Assembly (NCBI RefSeq): GCF_001632365.1 | Contig: NW_024468521.1 | Coordinates: 248,001-312,000, forward strand | Reading direction: 5' to 3' | Length of the DNA: 64,000 nt | Origin: Laetiporus sulphureus 93-53 | Taxonomy: Eukaryota; Basidiomycota; Agaricomycetes; Polyporales; Laetiporaceae | Part shown: positions 1 through 12,819 of the stretch, piece by piece | Layout of the letters: every line of letters starts with the position of its first letter | Position numbering within the stretch: position 1 is the stretch's first letter | Position numbers and translations under genes: made by a program | Notes under the pieces: model-generated | What the model was told of the DNA's origin: nothing | Databases searched by the model: none | What the model saw: the letters and a program-made list of their open reading frames with translations, nothing else

Positions 1-2551
1 ATTCCCACATGGAAGACTGCCAACATTGAATGTGTGGTCTGTGTAATCGTTATCGGCAATGATGCCCGATCGTCGCTTCGACCGATAAATCAACGAGAAA
101 TTGACAGACGCCGTGAGCCTGCGCTTGGACTTCATAAGGACGTTGGATAATCGCATGTTCAGGAGCATGACGATACGTGACAGCCACGTCATTCAATGAC
201 AAGCCGCTTGAGGTTGACTGATTAAAAGTGAGCCACGGCGCAATCCAGAAGCGGGAGAGATATACTCCCTTTAACAGCCCCTCGAGGCGAATTGATGCCC
301 ACCTTTCATTATATCCCAAGTCGATAAGTCCGAATGTGTTTAACATGAATATACGCCATATCGCCCTGGTCGTCCCGTCAAAGACTTGCTGATGTTCGGG
401 AACGATATTGACTTGGTGAATCGATGTATTTCAGCCTTGAGACCGTTATCCGCGGTGCGGCTCGACGTCCAGAGAAGGCATGGCGGTCGTTCGGTCGTCG
501 TTCGGAATAAAACCCATTAAAGTCCGTGTCGATTGCACCCAGTAGTCTTGCTTTAGAGATATCAAAAGATTCACAGTAGATGGCCCCGTCAGCCCCGTCC
601 AGATGAGATTGCTGTAACATTTGAAAACGGGCCTTTTCTTACCGGCCATGACTACATTATGAGGCAACAGAAACCCGCTTCACGTTTACTGTTCCTGTCT
701 TGCACGATCACGATATTCTGACTTTATTCTATTGCGGAGAGTGAAAACTGGTCTACAGACGCGTGTATTCAGCCTCTTGCTACACTTATCGACTTCAGCT
801 TGAGGGGCTTACCTTGAGTCGACGGCGGGCGCCGTTATCTGATGCGTACCACGGAATACTGCCAAAAACGTCTGGACAGGTTTGAAGTTGATCGCAATAT
901 GACCGGTTGTCCCACATGAGTCGCAGCAATAAGAAAAATGTCCAGGCCTAACGTCTCGTCATTACAATGATATTAGACTTGAAAACCTTTTCTTGTAGAC
1001 TTCAGCTCAGAAACATTTAAAAGTTGAGCCATGCAGCACGCAGCTTGAGATGGACAGTGCCGGATGTCGACAGTGCTTGCTCGCACTTTAAGCTCGACGT
1101 GTCATAGAGCGAATGCGCCATCTAGGACCACTGTGGATTTCCAAATGCTTCGAGCTCTGACCAGAATGGCCTTGAATTGGGTTGCCGTCCACCATGAACA
1201 TTACTAGAATCAAAGCCACACGTGTCGAATTGAACTAGCGTTCCTCGTTGCTTGCCGAGTCGATCAGTGCAGTCTTTTAAGACGCCAGTTAGCTGTTGTC
1301 AGCCAAGCATCGCCTTTCTGCAGTTTGCCCTGGCACCTGCGTAATCGGTGTCAGCTGCCAGAGCTGACATCACTGGCAAAGCATTCGATTCCAGCAAAGC
1401 TCTTGAGTACATGACGTAGAGTTTCCTATAGTACGCGTTAGAGCCGGACTTCTTGATGAGCGGCTAGGTCCAACGCAACGTCGAAGTAGCCAGAAAATGC
1501 TGATGTACCTGAAAAACGACCGTTAACGAGAGATCAGTGTTAAAGGGTCAGCGTGGATGTGACTGTATGATATGATGTTTTCTTAAACTTTCAGACTCCC
1601 CAGGAAGACGGCCGAGGGTCGGTGCTCACAGGAGGTAACTTGCTTGCGGTGTCTTGGTGTCTGGTCTCCAGCGAGATGTTTCACGTCGACCAGCTGCCTG
1701 CACACATCATTTTAAAGGGCTGCTGAAAACGTAGAAGCAAAGACAGCCTGGAAAGGTCATCGTGTCGCGAATTGAGCGCGTTCGCGACGCGGCGTCGAAC
1801 TACCTGACAGTTGGACGTTGAGCAGCTGTCGGTCCTGGTCAAGTCGTCGGACAGTCTAAATATCCTTTCTTCGATGTTTTTGCGTCAAGTTGAGTAGTTG
1901 GGCAGATGAAATGATGGAAGAGAGAGGGAACGTAGAGGATGAGGTTAATTATGAGCGGCCAGCCACCCGCGCACTACCACGTGATCATGACACGTATTCC
2001 CGATTCCTAGCTTGGGATCGTCCATCAGTGTCCATCATGAATTCCGACTGTGGCCACCACTACCTGCTTGACTCAGAGTGATGAAGCTGCGAACCTTTCC
2101 TTAGCGTCCATAATATCTTTGTTGCCACCCCCGTCATCTGGCCTCAAGCGGAGAGAATCAGAAGCCGCATTAAATCGTCTGTGAACCTCGGAATTGGTCT
2201 ATGTAATTATCCGAGAATGTCCACGGGTTAATTGGCAGCCGTCGGAATAATGACAGGGCCCTGTTCTGCGGAAGACTACGTCCCTTCTGCCTCTCTAGAG
2301 CGAAGCCTGGACGCGACCTATCACTGAGAGCCACTGAGCTGCATGAGAGACCTGGACTATGATCGGCATGGCTTACACTCCTTTCACAGCGTCGATCGAA
2401 CTCGACCAGGACTGTTCCGTCATCCACACTCTCATGACGTCCTTTAACCCCACGGCCTCAGCCTTTATAAGAGCAATTTGTATCCCACTTGTTGGAGTTC
2501 TAAACCCTCCCCCCGACCCGGGCCCCTCCATATATCGCTTGCACATACACA
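1..2551. other. Left flank with no recognised gene
   Basis: No conserved domain was recognised on either strand. Short open frames on the minus strand (about 50-346 and 378-667) lack convincing splice partners or motifs and could be chance or a decayed gene. A TATA-like TTTATAA at about 2464-2470 lies some 80 nt before the start codon of the first aldo-keto reductase gene and is its likely core promoter. Confidence 0.4.
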
Positions 2552-4096
2552 ATGTCCACCACCGACAAACCTTCCTTTTGGGTCCCGCCCAGGGTGCCCA
2601 AGACGAAGCTGGGAAGGCATCGCCAGCTCGCCCCGCTCGCAGGGATCCATGTCTCACCACTCGCCCTTGGTGCGATGAGCATCGGCGATAAATGGGCCTC
2701 TATCGGCATGGGCCAGATGGACAAGGCGAGCAGCTTCGCACTTATGGACGCGTTCTACGACGCGGGAGGCAACTTCATCGATACATCGAGCAACTACCAA
2801 GACGAGACGAGCGAGATGTTCATCGGAGAATGGATGGAGAAACGTGGGATCAGGGACCAGATGGTCATTGCAACCAAGGTGCGCGTATTGCGGGCTCGTG
2901 AGTTGACGGGAAAACTCAGTTCTTCCGGCACAGTACACCACGAGCTACAAGCGCGCCGATGATATCCCGCAGAAGACCTCCTATGTGGGCAATAACATGA
3001 AGTCATTGCACATTTCCGTCGATGCATCTTTGAAGAAGCTCCGAACTAGCTATATTGACATTCTGTACGTTCATTGGGTGCGCATCTTTTCGCATACTAT
3101 TCGCACAATTTCACTGACGATACTTCGCGTAGTGGGACTGGACGTGCAGCGTCGAGGAGGTCATGAATGGCCTCCACCACCTCGTTGCACAGGGCAAGGT
3201 TCTCTATCTTGTACGTATCCATCCTTCGCCTCAATATGGATGTCAACTTGATAAGGACGTCCTTTGACACAGGGCATCTCAGACACCCCCGCATGGATTG
3301 TGTCCAAGGCAAACATGTATGCGCGACTCACTGCAAAGACGCCTTTCGTAGTCTATCAGGGTGCATGGAGCATTCTTCAACGCGACTTCGAACGTGAAAT
3401 CATTCCCATGGCACGCCAGGAGGGCATGTACTTCACCGTACATTCTTCTACTTATGGGCTAACTGAATTACCGGTTCAGGCATGGCCCTTGCGCCATGGA
3501 ACGTCCTCGGTGGCGGGAGGATCAGGACTGATGCGGAGGAGGAGCGGCGAAAGAAGACAGGCGAGATGGGCCGGACGATCTTCGATGGCCGCTGGTTACG
3601 GACGGAGGACGAACGCAAGGTCTGCCTTGCACTTGAGAAGGTCGCAAAAGACGTGGGCGCGAAGAGCATCACTGCTGGTGCGTCCTTTTACTCCTCTGAT
3701 CCTCTCCTTCCAAAAATCTGACCGATGAGCTGGACCAGTTGCGCTCGCGTACGTCATGCAGAAGACGCCGTACGTCTTCCCGCTCGTCGGCGGGCGCAAG
3801 GTCGAGCACTTGATGGATAACATCCATGCGCTCGATATCGCGCTGAGTCCTGAACAGGTCGCGGAGCTCGAGAACGTGCTGCCGTTCGATCGTGGGTTCC
3901 CGTATGACATGATTGTGAGTTTCTCTTACGTCTCACGAAGCATTCTTCCTGCTTCGGATTAGGTCGATTGCTGATCGCTATCGTGGAATCGCAGGGCGAT
4001 GGATCGAGCTACGCATCACTGCATCAGCAGGCGGGGTATTTCGACAAGTGGCCGTTCCAGCAGGCGATAAGGCCGAACGCGGGACAGAAATTGTAA
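2552..4096 (+). CDS. Aryl-alcohol dehydrogenase-like aldo-keto reductase, copy 1 (AKR1)
   Basis: Predicted NADPH-dependent aldo-keto reductase of the fungal aryl-alcohol dehydrogenase (AAD) group, which interconverts aromatic aldehydes and alcohols in the cytosol. Seven exons join to 391 aa: 2552-2878, 2934-3077, 3133-3210, 3273-3423, 3480-3677, 3739-3914, 3995-4096. The AKR tetrad is visible: D77 and Y82 in [12 protein letters not shown]109 in VIATK, H156 in VHW. The late conserved stretch [15 protein letters not shown] is also present. Intron 4 (3424-3479) begins with GC, not GT; the paralogue has a normal GT there. Exon sizes 2-7 equal those of copy 2, which supports the model. The physiological substrate cannot be read from sequence. 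Confidence 0.93.
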
Positions 4097-6744
4097 TGGT
4101 CTTCTTTGAAAATGAACAGAGAACAGAACTGAGCAGAGAAGCCAGCATCCTGTCTGATATCATTATGAGTCTATTTTGTCAGTAAGGTCCTCCAGACATC
4201 GAACATCCTGAAATTGAATTGTAGTGTCAAGAATGCCCTTACCACCTCAGATGTGCAAGTTACATTTGCAATGGAGCTTCCTTTCATGCTTTCATGTCAC
4301 TTGTAGGTAAGTGAGGCATCAATGGCGGCGATTTAACTCATGGCGCCAAGGTGAAACAGAGATCTGAGTTGCGCATTATAAGGACGGCGAAACGTGGATG
4401 TCCATAGTCTGGCCATTGCTGTCGGACTCGAGCGACCCATCCCTACATTGTGTCTCGAGCTTGCCTAGCCATGCAGGCTGCGAACGTCGCCAGATTCATC
4501 AGTTTACGTGTCATGCGATCCTAGAAGGAGTCGCGCGCGACAATGTCGTTGCCTCGTATGGCCTTTGGGAGTTCACGCTAAACCTGGGAGATTCCCTCAA
4601 TATCGATGGCAGTGGTAAACTGAGGCTGCTCGTGGTTCTTGCACTTCTTTCAAACCACCTCGCTAGATTCATCAGTTTGAGAATCATGCGATCGTAGCAC
4701 TGGAATCGCACCAGATGGTATCGTCGACCTCGCATGACTTTTGGGATCAACTTAGCCTTTAGGGTTGAATTTGACCCGGGAGAGATGTGGCTGAGAGACC
4801 AGGTTCCGCCCAAATCTCACCCACGGTCGTCACCTGAAGAGTTGCGGGAGAATCGCGCCTATCGTCGACTTGAACCAAGTCATAGCTGCTAACGGTATTG
4901 ACCGGGTGCGACCTGTGGTCGCTTCCGGCTAGTTTCTTGAGCACAATGCGGATATAACTCACTGATTTTCATCACAAGAAGCAACTAGTAGTGATGCTGA
5001 TGGTGGTTGAGAACGAAGTGCTTTGAAGCGCCACAGACCAGACGTTGGGACACTGGGAGTTTTGTACTATAAGGGTTTCACACGTTTTAAATTTTAAACT
5101 ATGTATTACAAATGCGTTCAAAACTCCACCCCCTAAAAATGGTGCCAGTGGAGTCCAATTCTTGGATATTGAGACAGAAACGAGCAATCAACACTCGCGT
5201 AGTATGCGCTATTCTCGCTCACTTCGTTACGAGTCTGGTACATACGTATTAAGCGGTGGTAGCACGACCACAACCAGGTGAGTTATTTCGTGACGTTCTG
5301 CGCTGCCAATGATGCGGCGTTCTCATTTCCTTACTGCGCAGACTAGTACTGTGCCTCCAATCCGTCCAACTTGTCAACTTGCGCGGTATTAAGCATTGGA
5401 TCCTTTTTATGAAAGAGAATCGATGTGACTCCGTGCCATCTGATGATGCGAGCTACTGGAATACCGACTCTGATGTTGAATCTGACCATGACACCGACAC
5501 TTGGACTGATGAGGTCGACTCGGATGAGGATGTGGAGGGTGCAGACGTGACAACGAATTCACCGGATGCAAACTTCCAGGCAGATTTGGTGTCCCTTGAA
5601 CTGCGCGACTTTCTATCTGACACACCTCTTCCTGCAGATCCAAGTACAGCATCGGAGTACAAAATCATCCCTCCTCTCACTAGCAGTGTCCAGCTTGTTG
5701 TGCAGGCCGCCTATGTGTTGCCTACAGTTTGAAATATGTACAAACCCCCCCCAGCGTAGTTTTTCCCAGAACGCTAACGAGAACGTCTTGCCAGATTAGA
5801 CACAAGAGGACGCTATGTCGCAATCCATGACAGTTTTGCCCACGTCGCGCTGGGTGAAATTTGACACCTCAACACGCATTGACACCTTGCGATGGAGCGT
5901 GAATCAATCGCCGGTTGCGATGTGGGGCTGTAAGCAGGCCAGTCATCAGTGCGTCATAGGCCTATTGGAAACCATCCATATCTGCTTCAGCACTAGTTTG
6001 ACGCTTATTAATTGTCACCACTGATGCATTGATGGCACTGATACCGCACAGATGATCCAATATTTATAGTCCGTGCTATATTCTCCTGCATTCATTCAAG
6101 CTGAACTGACTTTCAGCTGTCTTCATATGCATTACTATTACTCTGTGCGCATCGGTTATTCCTTGCGAGGGACGCATCCGGGATACAATCACTAAGGCCC
6201 CGGATCTTCCCTATCCAGACTATCTGGCATGTGACGGAACGGAATGATAAGCCACGTCTCTGTTCGCAAATGCTTGCTGAGCAAATTCGTTGGGTTAACA
6301 GTTGTGGCCCTGATAAACGAATTAGCGCCATAACCATGGCAAAACGCGCGCAAATTCGTTGCTTCCGTCGGACTGAAGTGTGGGGTCTCCTCTGGGGGCA
6401 CCCATCGCGCATCCGCATCCAGCATCTTCCTGCACCTAGGCGAGTAGACATTGTAGACGGCTTTCTCATGCGCATGCCCATCCGTGCTTCAGACTCAAGT
6501 CGATGAGGGCTGACTGGCAGACTGACTGCGCCATGCCATATAGTTTGCTCACTCTATCGCAGCAAAAATGAGAGGCGAATGTGCTCGACCGGCAGGGTTG
6601 CTCTAGATCTGTCATCCCACCCTCTTATGACGTCCGATACCCACTGCTCCTCCGATGATTGAGGGACATATAATTCGGATGCCAGTCTAACTATCGCAAA
6701 CTAAACCTCCCTCTGCTCCCTCTTGACTCGACCTGACTCACAGG
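4097..6744. other. Intergenic stretch between AKR1 and AKR2
   Basis: About 2.6 kb with no recognised gene. A plus-strand open frame at 5379-5732 is rich in Asp, Glu and Ser but has no known domain, no paralogue here and no convincing exon partners. A TATA-like ATATAATT near 6668 precedes AKR2. Confidence 0.4.
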
Positions 6745-8308
6745 ATGTCTACACCCAACACCCTCAACCCATTCTGGGCCCGCCCCAAGGCACCCAAGAC
6801 GAAGCTGGGTATACACCGTCAGCTCTCCCCGCTCGCCGGCATCCACGTCTCGCCGCTCGCCCTCGGTGCGATGAGCATCGGCGATAAATGGGCCGCAATG
6901 GGCATGGGCCAGATGGACAAGGCAAATAGCTTCGCTCTCCTGGATGCCTTCTACGATGCCGGTGGGAACTTCATTGACACCGCGAACGGCTATCAGGACG
7001 AGACGAGCGAGATGTTCATCGGCGAGTGGATGGAGAAACGTGGGATCAGGGACCAGATGGTCATTGCAACCAAGGTACGCGCATCATGACCAAGGCTGTG
7101 CAACAGAAGTGCTCACTTGCTCTGGTGCAGTACACTACCAATTACAAGCGCGGCGAGGATATCCCACAGAAGACATCCTATGTAGGCAATAACATGAAGT
7201 CGCTGCACGTTTCGGTCGAGGCGTCGCTTAAGAAGCTGCGCACGAGTTACATTGACATCCTCTATCTCCATTGGGTGGGTGCTTCTGTGAGCTCACGTTG
7301 AGCTGTTTGTCTAATGGTTTATCATGCAGTGGGACTGGACGTGCGGAGTTGAAGAAGTCATGAACGGCCTTCATCATCTCGTCGTGCAGGGCAAGGTGCT
7401 CTATCTTGTACGCTACTCCGTAAACCTTCTCTCGAAGAAAAATAGAGTAACGTGCACTTGACACAGGGCATTTCGGATACGCCGGCGTGGATCGTGTCCA
7501 AGGCGAACATGTACGCACGCCTCGCAGGAAAGACTCCCTTCGTCGTTTACCAAGGTGCATGGAGTATCCTCGAACGTGACTTCGAGCGGGAGATCATCCC
7601 TATGGCACGACAGGAGGGTGCGTGTCGATCCTCATTAGTTATTCCCGATTCTTGTATTGACATAGGGTCTGATCAGGTATGGCACTCGCACCATGGAACG
7701 TTCTCGCTGCTGGGAGAATCAGGACCGACGCAGAGGAGGAGCGGCGAAAGAAGACGGGCGAGAAGGGCCGGACTATCTTCGACGGCCGTTGGTTACGGAC
7801 GGAGGACGAACGCAAGGTCTGCCTTGCACTTGAGAAAATCGCAAAAGACGTGGGCGCGAAGAGTATCACTGCTGGTGCGTCCTTTACTCCTCTGATCTTC
7901 TCCTCCCAAAAATCTGACCGATGACCTGGAACAGTTGCGCTCGCGTACGTCATGCAGAAGACGCCGTACGTCTTCCCGCTCGTCGGCGGGCGCAAGGTCG
8001 AGCACTTGATGGACAACATCGCTGCGCTCGATATTGCGCTGAGCCCTGAGCAAGTTGTGGAGCTGGAGAGCGTGCTGCCATGCGATCGCGGGTTCCCGTA
8101 CGGCATGATTGTGAGTGTGCCTTTTAGCGCTGACGGACCTATTCCTCTGCGCACTCGCTGGTGAGGAGATGATGACTCATCATGGCTTGCATTTCTGGAA
8201 TTGCAGGGCGATGAGTCGAGCTATGCAGTGCTGTCTCAACAAGGGGGATACTTTGAGAGGTGGCCTTTGCAGCAGGCGATCAGGCCGAACCCGGGACAGA
8301 AGCTGTAA
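6745..8308 (+). CDS. Aryl-alcohol dehydrogenase-like aldo-keto reductase, copy 2 (AKR2)
   Basis: Tandem paralogue of AKR1 with the same predicted role. Seven exons (6745-7074, 7131-7274, 7330-7407, 7467-7617, 7677-7874, 7935-8110, 8207-8308) give 392 aa; exons 2-7 have the same lengths as in AKR1. The Asp-Tyr-Lys-His tetrad is kept ([19 protein letters not shown]). All introns are GT-AG. The segment around exons 5-6, including the intron between them, is almost identical to AKR1, unlike the more diverged first introns, which suggests recent gene conversion or duplication. Confidence 0.93.
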
Positions 8309-10000
8309 TGAACGGAGCCTGCCAATGCAATGTCCAGTGATGGAGTCTCTGTCGTGTATTGTATCACAGTATATGTATTCTGTCATTTAGGCTGATGAAT
8401 AGAGTTGCTGAGTCGTGACGTTCAATGAAGCTAGATCAGTGAGGAGAACAGAACGCGCGTGTTGGCGCTGAATGGTTGTGACATCACATCTTATCGTCAC
8501 GCGTCTCTTTCCTCCTTCAACTGGATGCTGTACAGCTTGAGGAACTTGTGCGCTCAAAAGTTTCTGCACGGGACATATCATGGAGAGCCAGTTGTAATTA
8601 GGATACGTACAGAGCGACAAGGTGACACAGTATTTATCCTCGGTCAACGTTACCAATGCGGTGCAGTGACCTGCATCGCCCCCAAACGCCGGTACGTTCG
8701 TATGGCGATCCATGTGTGGACATGTGTGGACAGCTTCTTTCTTTTTCTCCCACGAAACCAGTTAGGACGTAGTTCAAGCATTCCGTATACGAAGTGTCCT
8801 GGTACGAGGCTTAGCCGCCATCAGCAAGTCTCTAGGAAGCTGTTCGGACATCCATTGAATCAGTGCGCAAGCAACAAGACATAGCACAAACTTACTTACT
8901 ATTTCCGGACTGATCTCAGTTTGCTGATCCATTGGGCTGAACAGAGCGGTGGAGATCATCCATCCCAAAGACGGTTAACCGACGGTTCGTGCTCTATTCT
9001 GCTGGCAGCCTTCGTCGAGACTAGACCGATTCCTCGTATCCAGACGCAATCGTCTTCACAATCGTACTATACTTCTACAGTAGCATATCGGTGTCTTCGT
9101 GTTCTGGTCTGCCATCAAAATGAACCCATACTGTCTCGCGGAAGCCGGAGAAAGCCCCACGCGAATTCGACCCAGCCAGCAAGTGTAGCTGGTGAGTATG
9201 ATGGTATTGGACAGAGCTGCTCACTCTACTCAGCTGCGATGCTTGTGGAAGCGCAGCGCGCGTCTCTGATGCTATGCAACATAGCAGTCAAATCATTCCT
9301 AAAATCGTCGCGCAGTCCGAGGCGGTGTAGCGATGTATGCAAAGCCTTCAAGATTCGACCAGGCTTCTAGTCGGGCGCTGCAAACGGGAGACTAGATGAG
9401 CATCCCGAACGTCAATTCCTGTGCAAGGCACGCAGCGTTCTGAATCCGCGTGTTGTATTGTGCATGAGCTATATGGACACAAGAGATGATGTACATACCG
9501 ACTCAGAGAAAATGAAATGATCGCGCTATGCGTGTCGCGCCTCGTTTCTTGTCCATGTCTGCAGCCGCCCAGATACACATGGGCCTATTTCGCCGACCGC
9601 CAATTATACCGCTCGGCAGTGTGTATTCAATGAACAGGCGGTGCGCACACCGCACCTCCGGAAAGCGCTGGTATCGACGGGTGGTGCGTGTGGTCAGAAC
9701 ATGACTGTGCAGCACTGCAACGCGGGCAACATGGGCAGTGTATGCATTTCAGAGGATAGCGCATATGAAACCACGTTGCTATGCGATGGGATGAGTACAT
9801 ATATCTCAAGAGCTGGCCTGGAAACCTACATCTGCGACTGTCTTCATCCATTCTACCGCAATGCTATGCGCCAACGGTGAGCGGACAAGGTCCATGGATG
9901 CGTTCGTGACCAGTGACACATTGCGCTGCGATAGGTCGAGGACAACGGTAAGGCAGGCCAGACTGAGCCACCTGCAAATACTGAAACCTAGTATCAGCAG
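8309..10000. other. Intergenic stretch after AKR2
   Basis: No gene recognised. Open frames are short, overlap on both strands and show no motif or plausible splice structure. Confidence 0.4.
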
Positions 10001-10004
10001 CTGC

Positions 10005-10555
10005 GTGAAATACGATTGAGGAGTGGAAGAACGTCACAAACCACCTACGGGACAGGCAGCATCATCTGCCGAGCGTCAGGGACCCTCCCAGTCGCTTCCA
10101 CTTGCACAGGCAGATCGGGATCGAGAGTGCCGAGGGTGTGAAGGCCTATGCGAAGATGCTGAAGCAGATGCCCGCATGGTCAGAACGGGCGCACGATATG
10201 ACCATATCAGGTCAGCACTGTCGACAACCTCCCCTGCTGGAGTGGCTAATGATCCTGAAATCAAAGTGGCAGCCATGGATGATGCACAGAGACATCTTCC
10301 TGCATCTTCCCGCCTTCTCCGGAGTGTCACATTCCCGTCGATCACTGTCTTTGGGTGCCTCTTCTGCACCCTGCCAGGCCTGGTCGATCGCGGATGCTTC
10401 AGTCTGCATCTCACACATGACCACTTCCACCATGAAGCATTTGGTCCATATCACAACTGTGTCAAGATCAGGTCCCTGACACTTGGTGATGCTCTCATTG
10501 GATCTGAGAAACTCATGGACTTCCTTGCTCATCCTTGCATCTCGAGTAGCTTGTA
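10005..10555 (+). pseudogene. Decayed copy of an F-box-type gene
   Basis: Plus-strand remnant of the F-box-like gene that is intact on the minus strand at 47843-49376. Homologous blocks appear in order but in different frames: EGVKAYAKMLKQMP near 10130 matches GVQGVKAYARMLKQTP; WQPWMMHRDIFLHLPAFS near 10270 matches WKPWTMHIDIFLHLSAFS. After a frame change, VTFPSITVFG and then LTLGDALIGSEKLMDFLAHP (near 10480-10540) match the intact protein. The frame breaks plus the early stop at about 10554 indicate a pseudogene. The 5' end resembles the intact gene from its F-box onwards at nucleotide level only. Confidence 0.8.
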
Positions 10556-10939
10556 GAGACTCATCATCATTGATTCCAATCACTACTTCAGTCCCAGAAT
10601 CAAAATAGTTCAAGAACATACCTTGTATCTCCAGCAGATATTTCTCATATTTGTGGTCTTGTCTCCACTTTGACACACTCAAATGGGCTTTGAAGATTTC
10701 TACCGTCGCCACTCTGGCTTTTCAGAGTGTAGTATGGTCCAATGCATCATTGGTCATGCACCACGGTTCTTTCCACAATCATCCGCTACTTCATATAAAT
10801 CGTGCTCTACTATACATATCAGATCTGCAAACTGCAGCATCCGGTTCTCTATTCCCATCCCGACACTCAGACATCACCCTTCTCCATCTCTTCTCAATTC
10901 ATCCACACCACATGCTCCGCCGGCAATCGCTCACCCCAC

Positions 10940-11085
10940 AATTGCTACATTCCCTGCATACACTCTCGAGTATGCGCTATCCACTGGAGACAACCCACAA
11001 GGTCTCAGCGGCGGCCAGGTGATCTTGGTCGGAATTCTCCAAGCGTCATTTATCCAGCCGTTTCGTCATCTTCACGGCGATGCGA
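10940..11085 (+). repeat. Downstream tract duplicated with the F-box gene
   Basis: This tract is clearly similar to the reverse complement of about 47360-47530, which lies in the same position downstream of the intact F-box gene. Shared blocks include the translated phrase PTIATFP and a run around CCCACAAGGTCTCAGC. The duplicated unit therefore spans the gene and its 3' neighbourhood. Whether the tract is coding is unclear: the two copies favour different frames. Confidence 0.65.
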
Positions 11086-12819
11086 ACAACATTTATTTTC
11101 CAGGGCCAGTTCAGAGAGTCGCAGTGGCCCGAGATGGATTCAGGCGATCCATCAGATGGCCCTCCTCCTCGGGACTCCTGAAGGCGAAAGGACATAATAT
11201 TTTATTCGTGCCACAGCGCATGTTCAGGTGCTCATATGTGGACGACGTCCACAATCTCTACAAACAACGTCAAAACGTTATATCGCGACGGATCGCTGCG
11301 ACATGACAAGACGAGGCAAAAACCAGGTCAGCAGCAAACTCGCTCTAGCGGGAGGACACTCAAAGGAACCGTCACTCTCCTCTCCTGTGACTTGCAGGTG
11401 CTCAATCAGCCCGGCATGTCGTTGATGACGCACACCAACCCATCTTATCCTGCACGAGCGTGAAACCGCACCCGAGATTCACGTCTGGACTGTCTCTATG
11501 CATGAATGTCAATGGGTGCCGGTGGCCCTTGATCTTCGTACGAAGTGGGACCCCACCGTCCTCGACTCAGCAATCTGGCCAATACTCCCTCACGTCAGGA
11601 CCCAATAGCGCGCGGGCCATGTTCATGAAATGGACAGGGACGGTGTCGATCTGGCCGATACAGAGACGGTATCGATGCACGGGTGCGAAATGCCGCTCGC
11701 GCACGAGATGGAGAGCGGCATGACAGTGCCCTTGATGGCCTACGGAGCACTTTGTGAATGTGAGGCGCGGAGTCGCCTGAACGTTGGAAGCGGGGTACGA
11801 TAGCTGGCCATGGCGTGTCTGACGACTTTGGGATGCAATCGCAGCATCTATTGGATGACTGCATCGAAGTACGCGAGCGCGTGCGCTAGCTGTTTCTTCG
11901 TCGGCTCGGTACGTCATGAACTGTACGAACTGCTCACGTAGCTTGTGCTGAATGCCAGGCTGCTTGCAAAGCTCAATGAGCTGGATGAGGCACCAATGCG
12001 TACGTTGTGGGTTTCGTCAGGATGACGGGAGGTTCGCACAGGAAGCGTCGCAGGAACGACGGAACCAGGTTGAGTATTGTGAGTGTCGTGGATAGATCGA
12101 GGTTGTGCTGGCTCACTAGATGTTGTCGCATGCCCGGCATGTTTTAGGACTGAATCTACTGATAGCATGAGACTGCTATTGATCCACGGCCTGTATGTAG
12201 CACAGGAATCGGAAATGGACTTGCGAGGTTATGGCTTCCTTCAAACATTTGCAGAGAGAATTTGTTGCTCTTTGACTTGGTTATGCAATACACTCGGTCC
12301 CATTCATCATCGCTTGCATCAGCCCAAGTCAGAACACGCACACAGCAAGATACTCCGATTCTCTATGACGCTCTCGACCACATTTGCTCTCCTCGAACAT
12401 TCCCAGTGACCTGTTCACGATATACTCGATCTTCGCAGTCAGCATTCGAGGTTAGAGCAGACGACCGGAACTGAATCATACCGTCCACCATAATCTTGAC
12501 TCGGCTGCAAGGGTTAGCACTCACCCGTCCTTCTACGGCCCTGGCGGGCAGTGTCGTACGGCACGAGGTCAGATTGCGGGTGGAGGCGCTGCCAAATGCT
12601 GCGATGAGCCGCTTCCATAGTCTCAACAGCGTCGTGTGCGAGTGACTGTAATAGTAGGGCCTGATACAGTGCTGCGACACGTCCGCTATTTTTTTGATTC
12701 ATACAAAATACTGGATGTAAATTAAATTAAAAGAAAAAGAAAGAGCACGTGATCGACTGGATTGACCAGAATAGACGCTCGCATGCAACGGTTACCAACC
12801 TTCTACCCAACCAGCCACA
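11086..12819. other. Intergenic stretch before PMP3
   Basis: No gene recognised. A plus-strand frame at about 11440-11830 is unusually open, with one internal TAG, and reads like protein, but it has no recognised domain and no start. It may be a decayed gene. Confidence 0.3.

Noticed and set aside
5379..5732. Acidic open frame of 117 codons
   Set aside because: Low complexity (Asp/Glu/Ser), no recognised domain, no paralogue or splice partners. Kept only as a note in the intergenic entry.
10212..10712. Minus-strand open frame of 166 codons over the F-box pseudogene
   Set aside because: It is antisense to the recognisable F-box remnant, so it is most likely a shadow.
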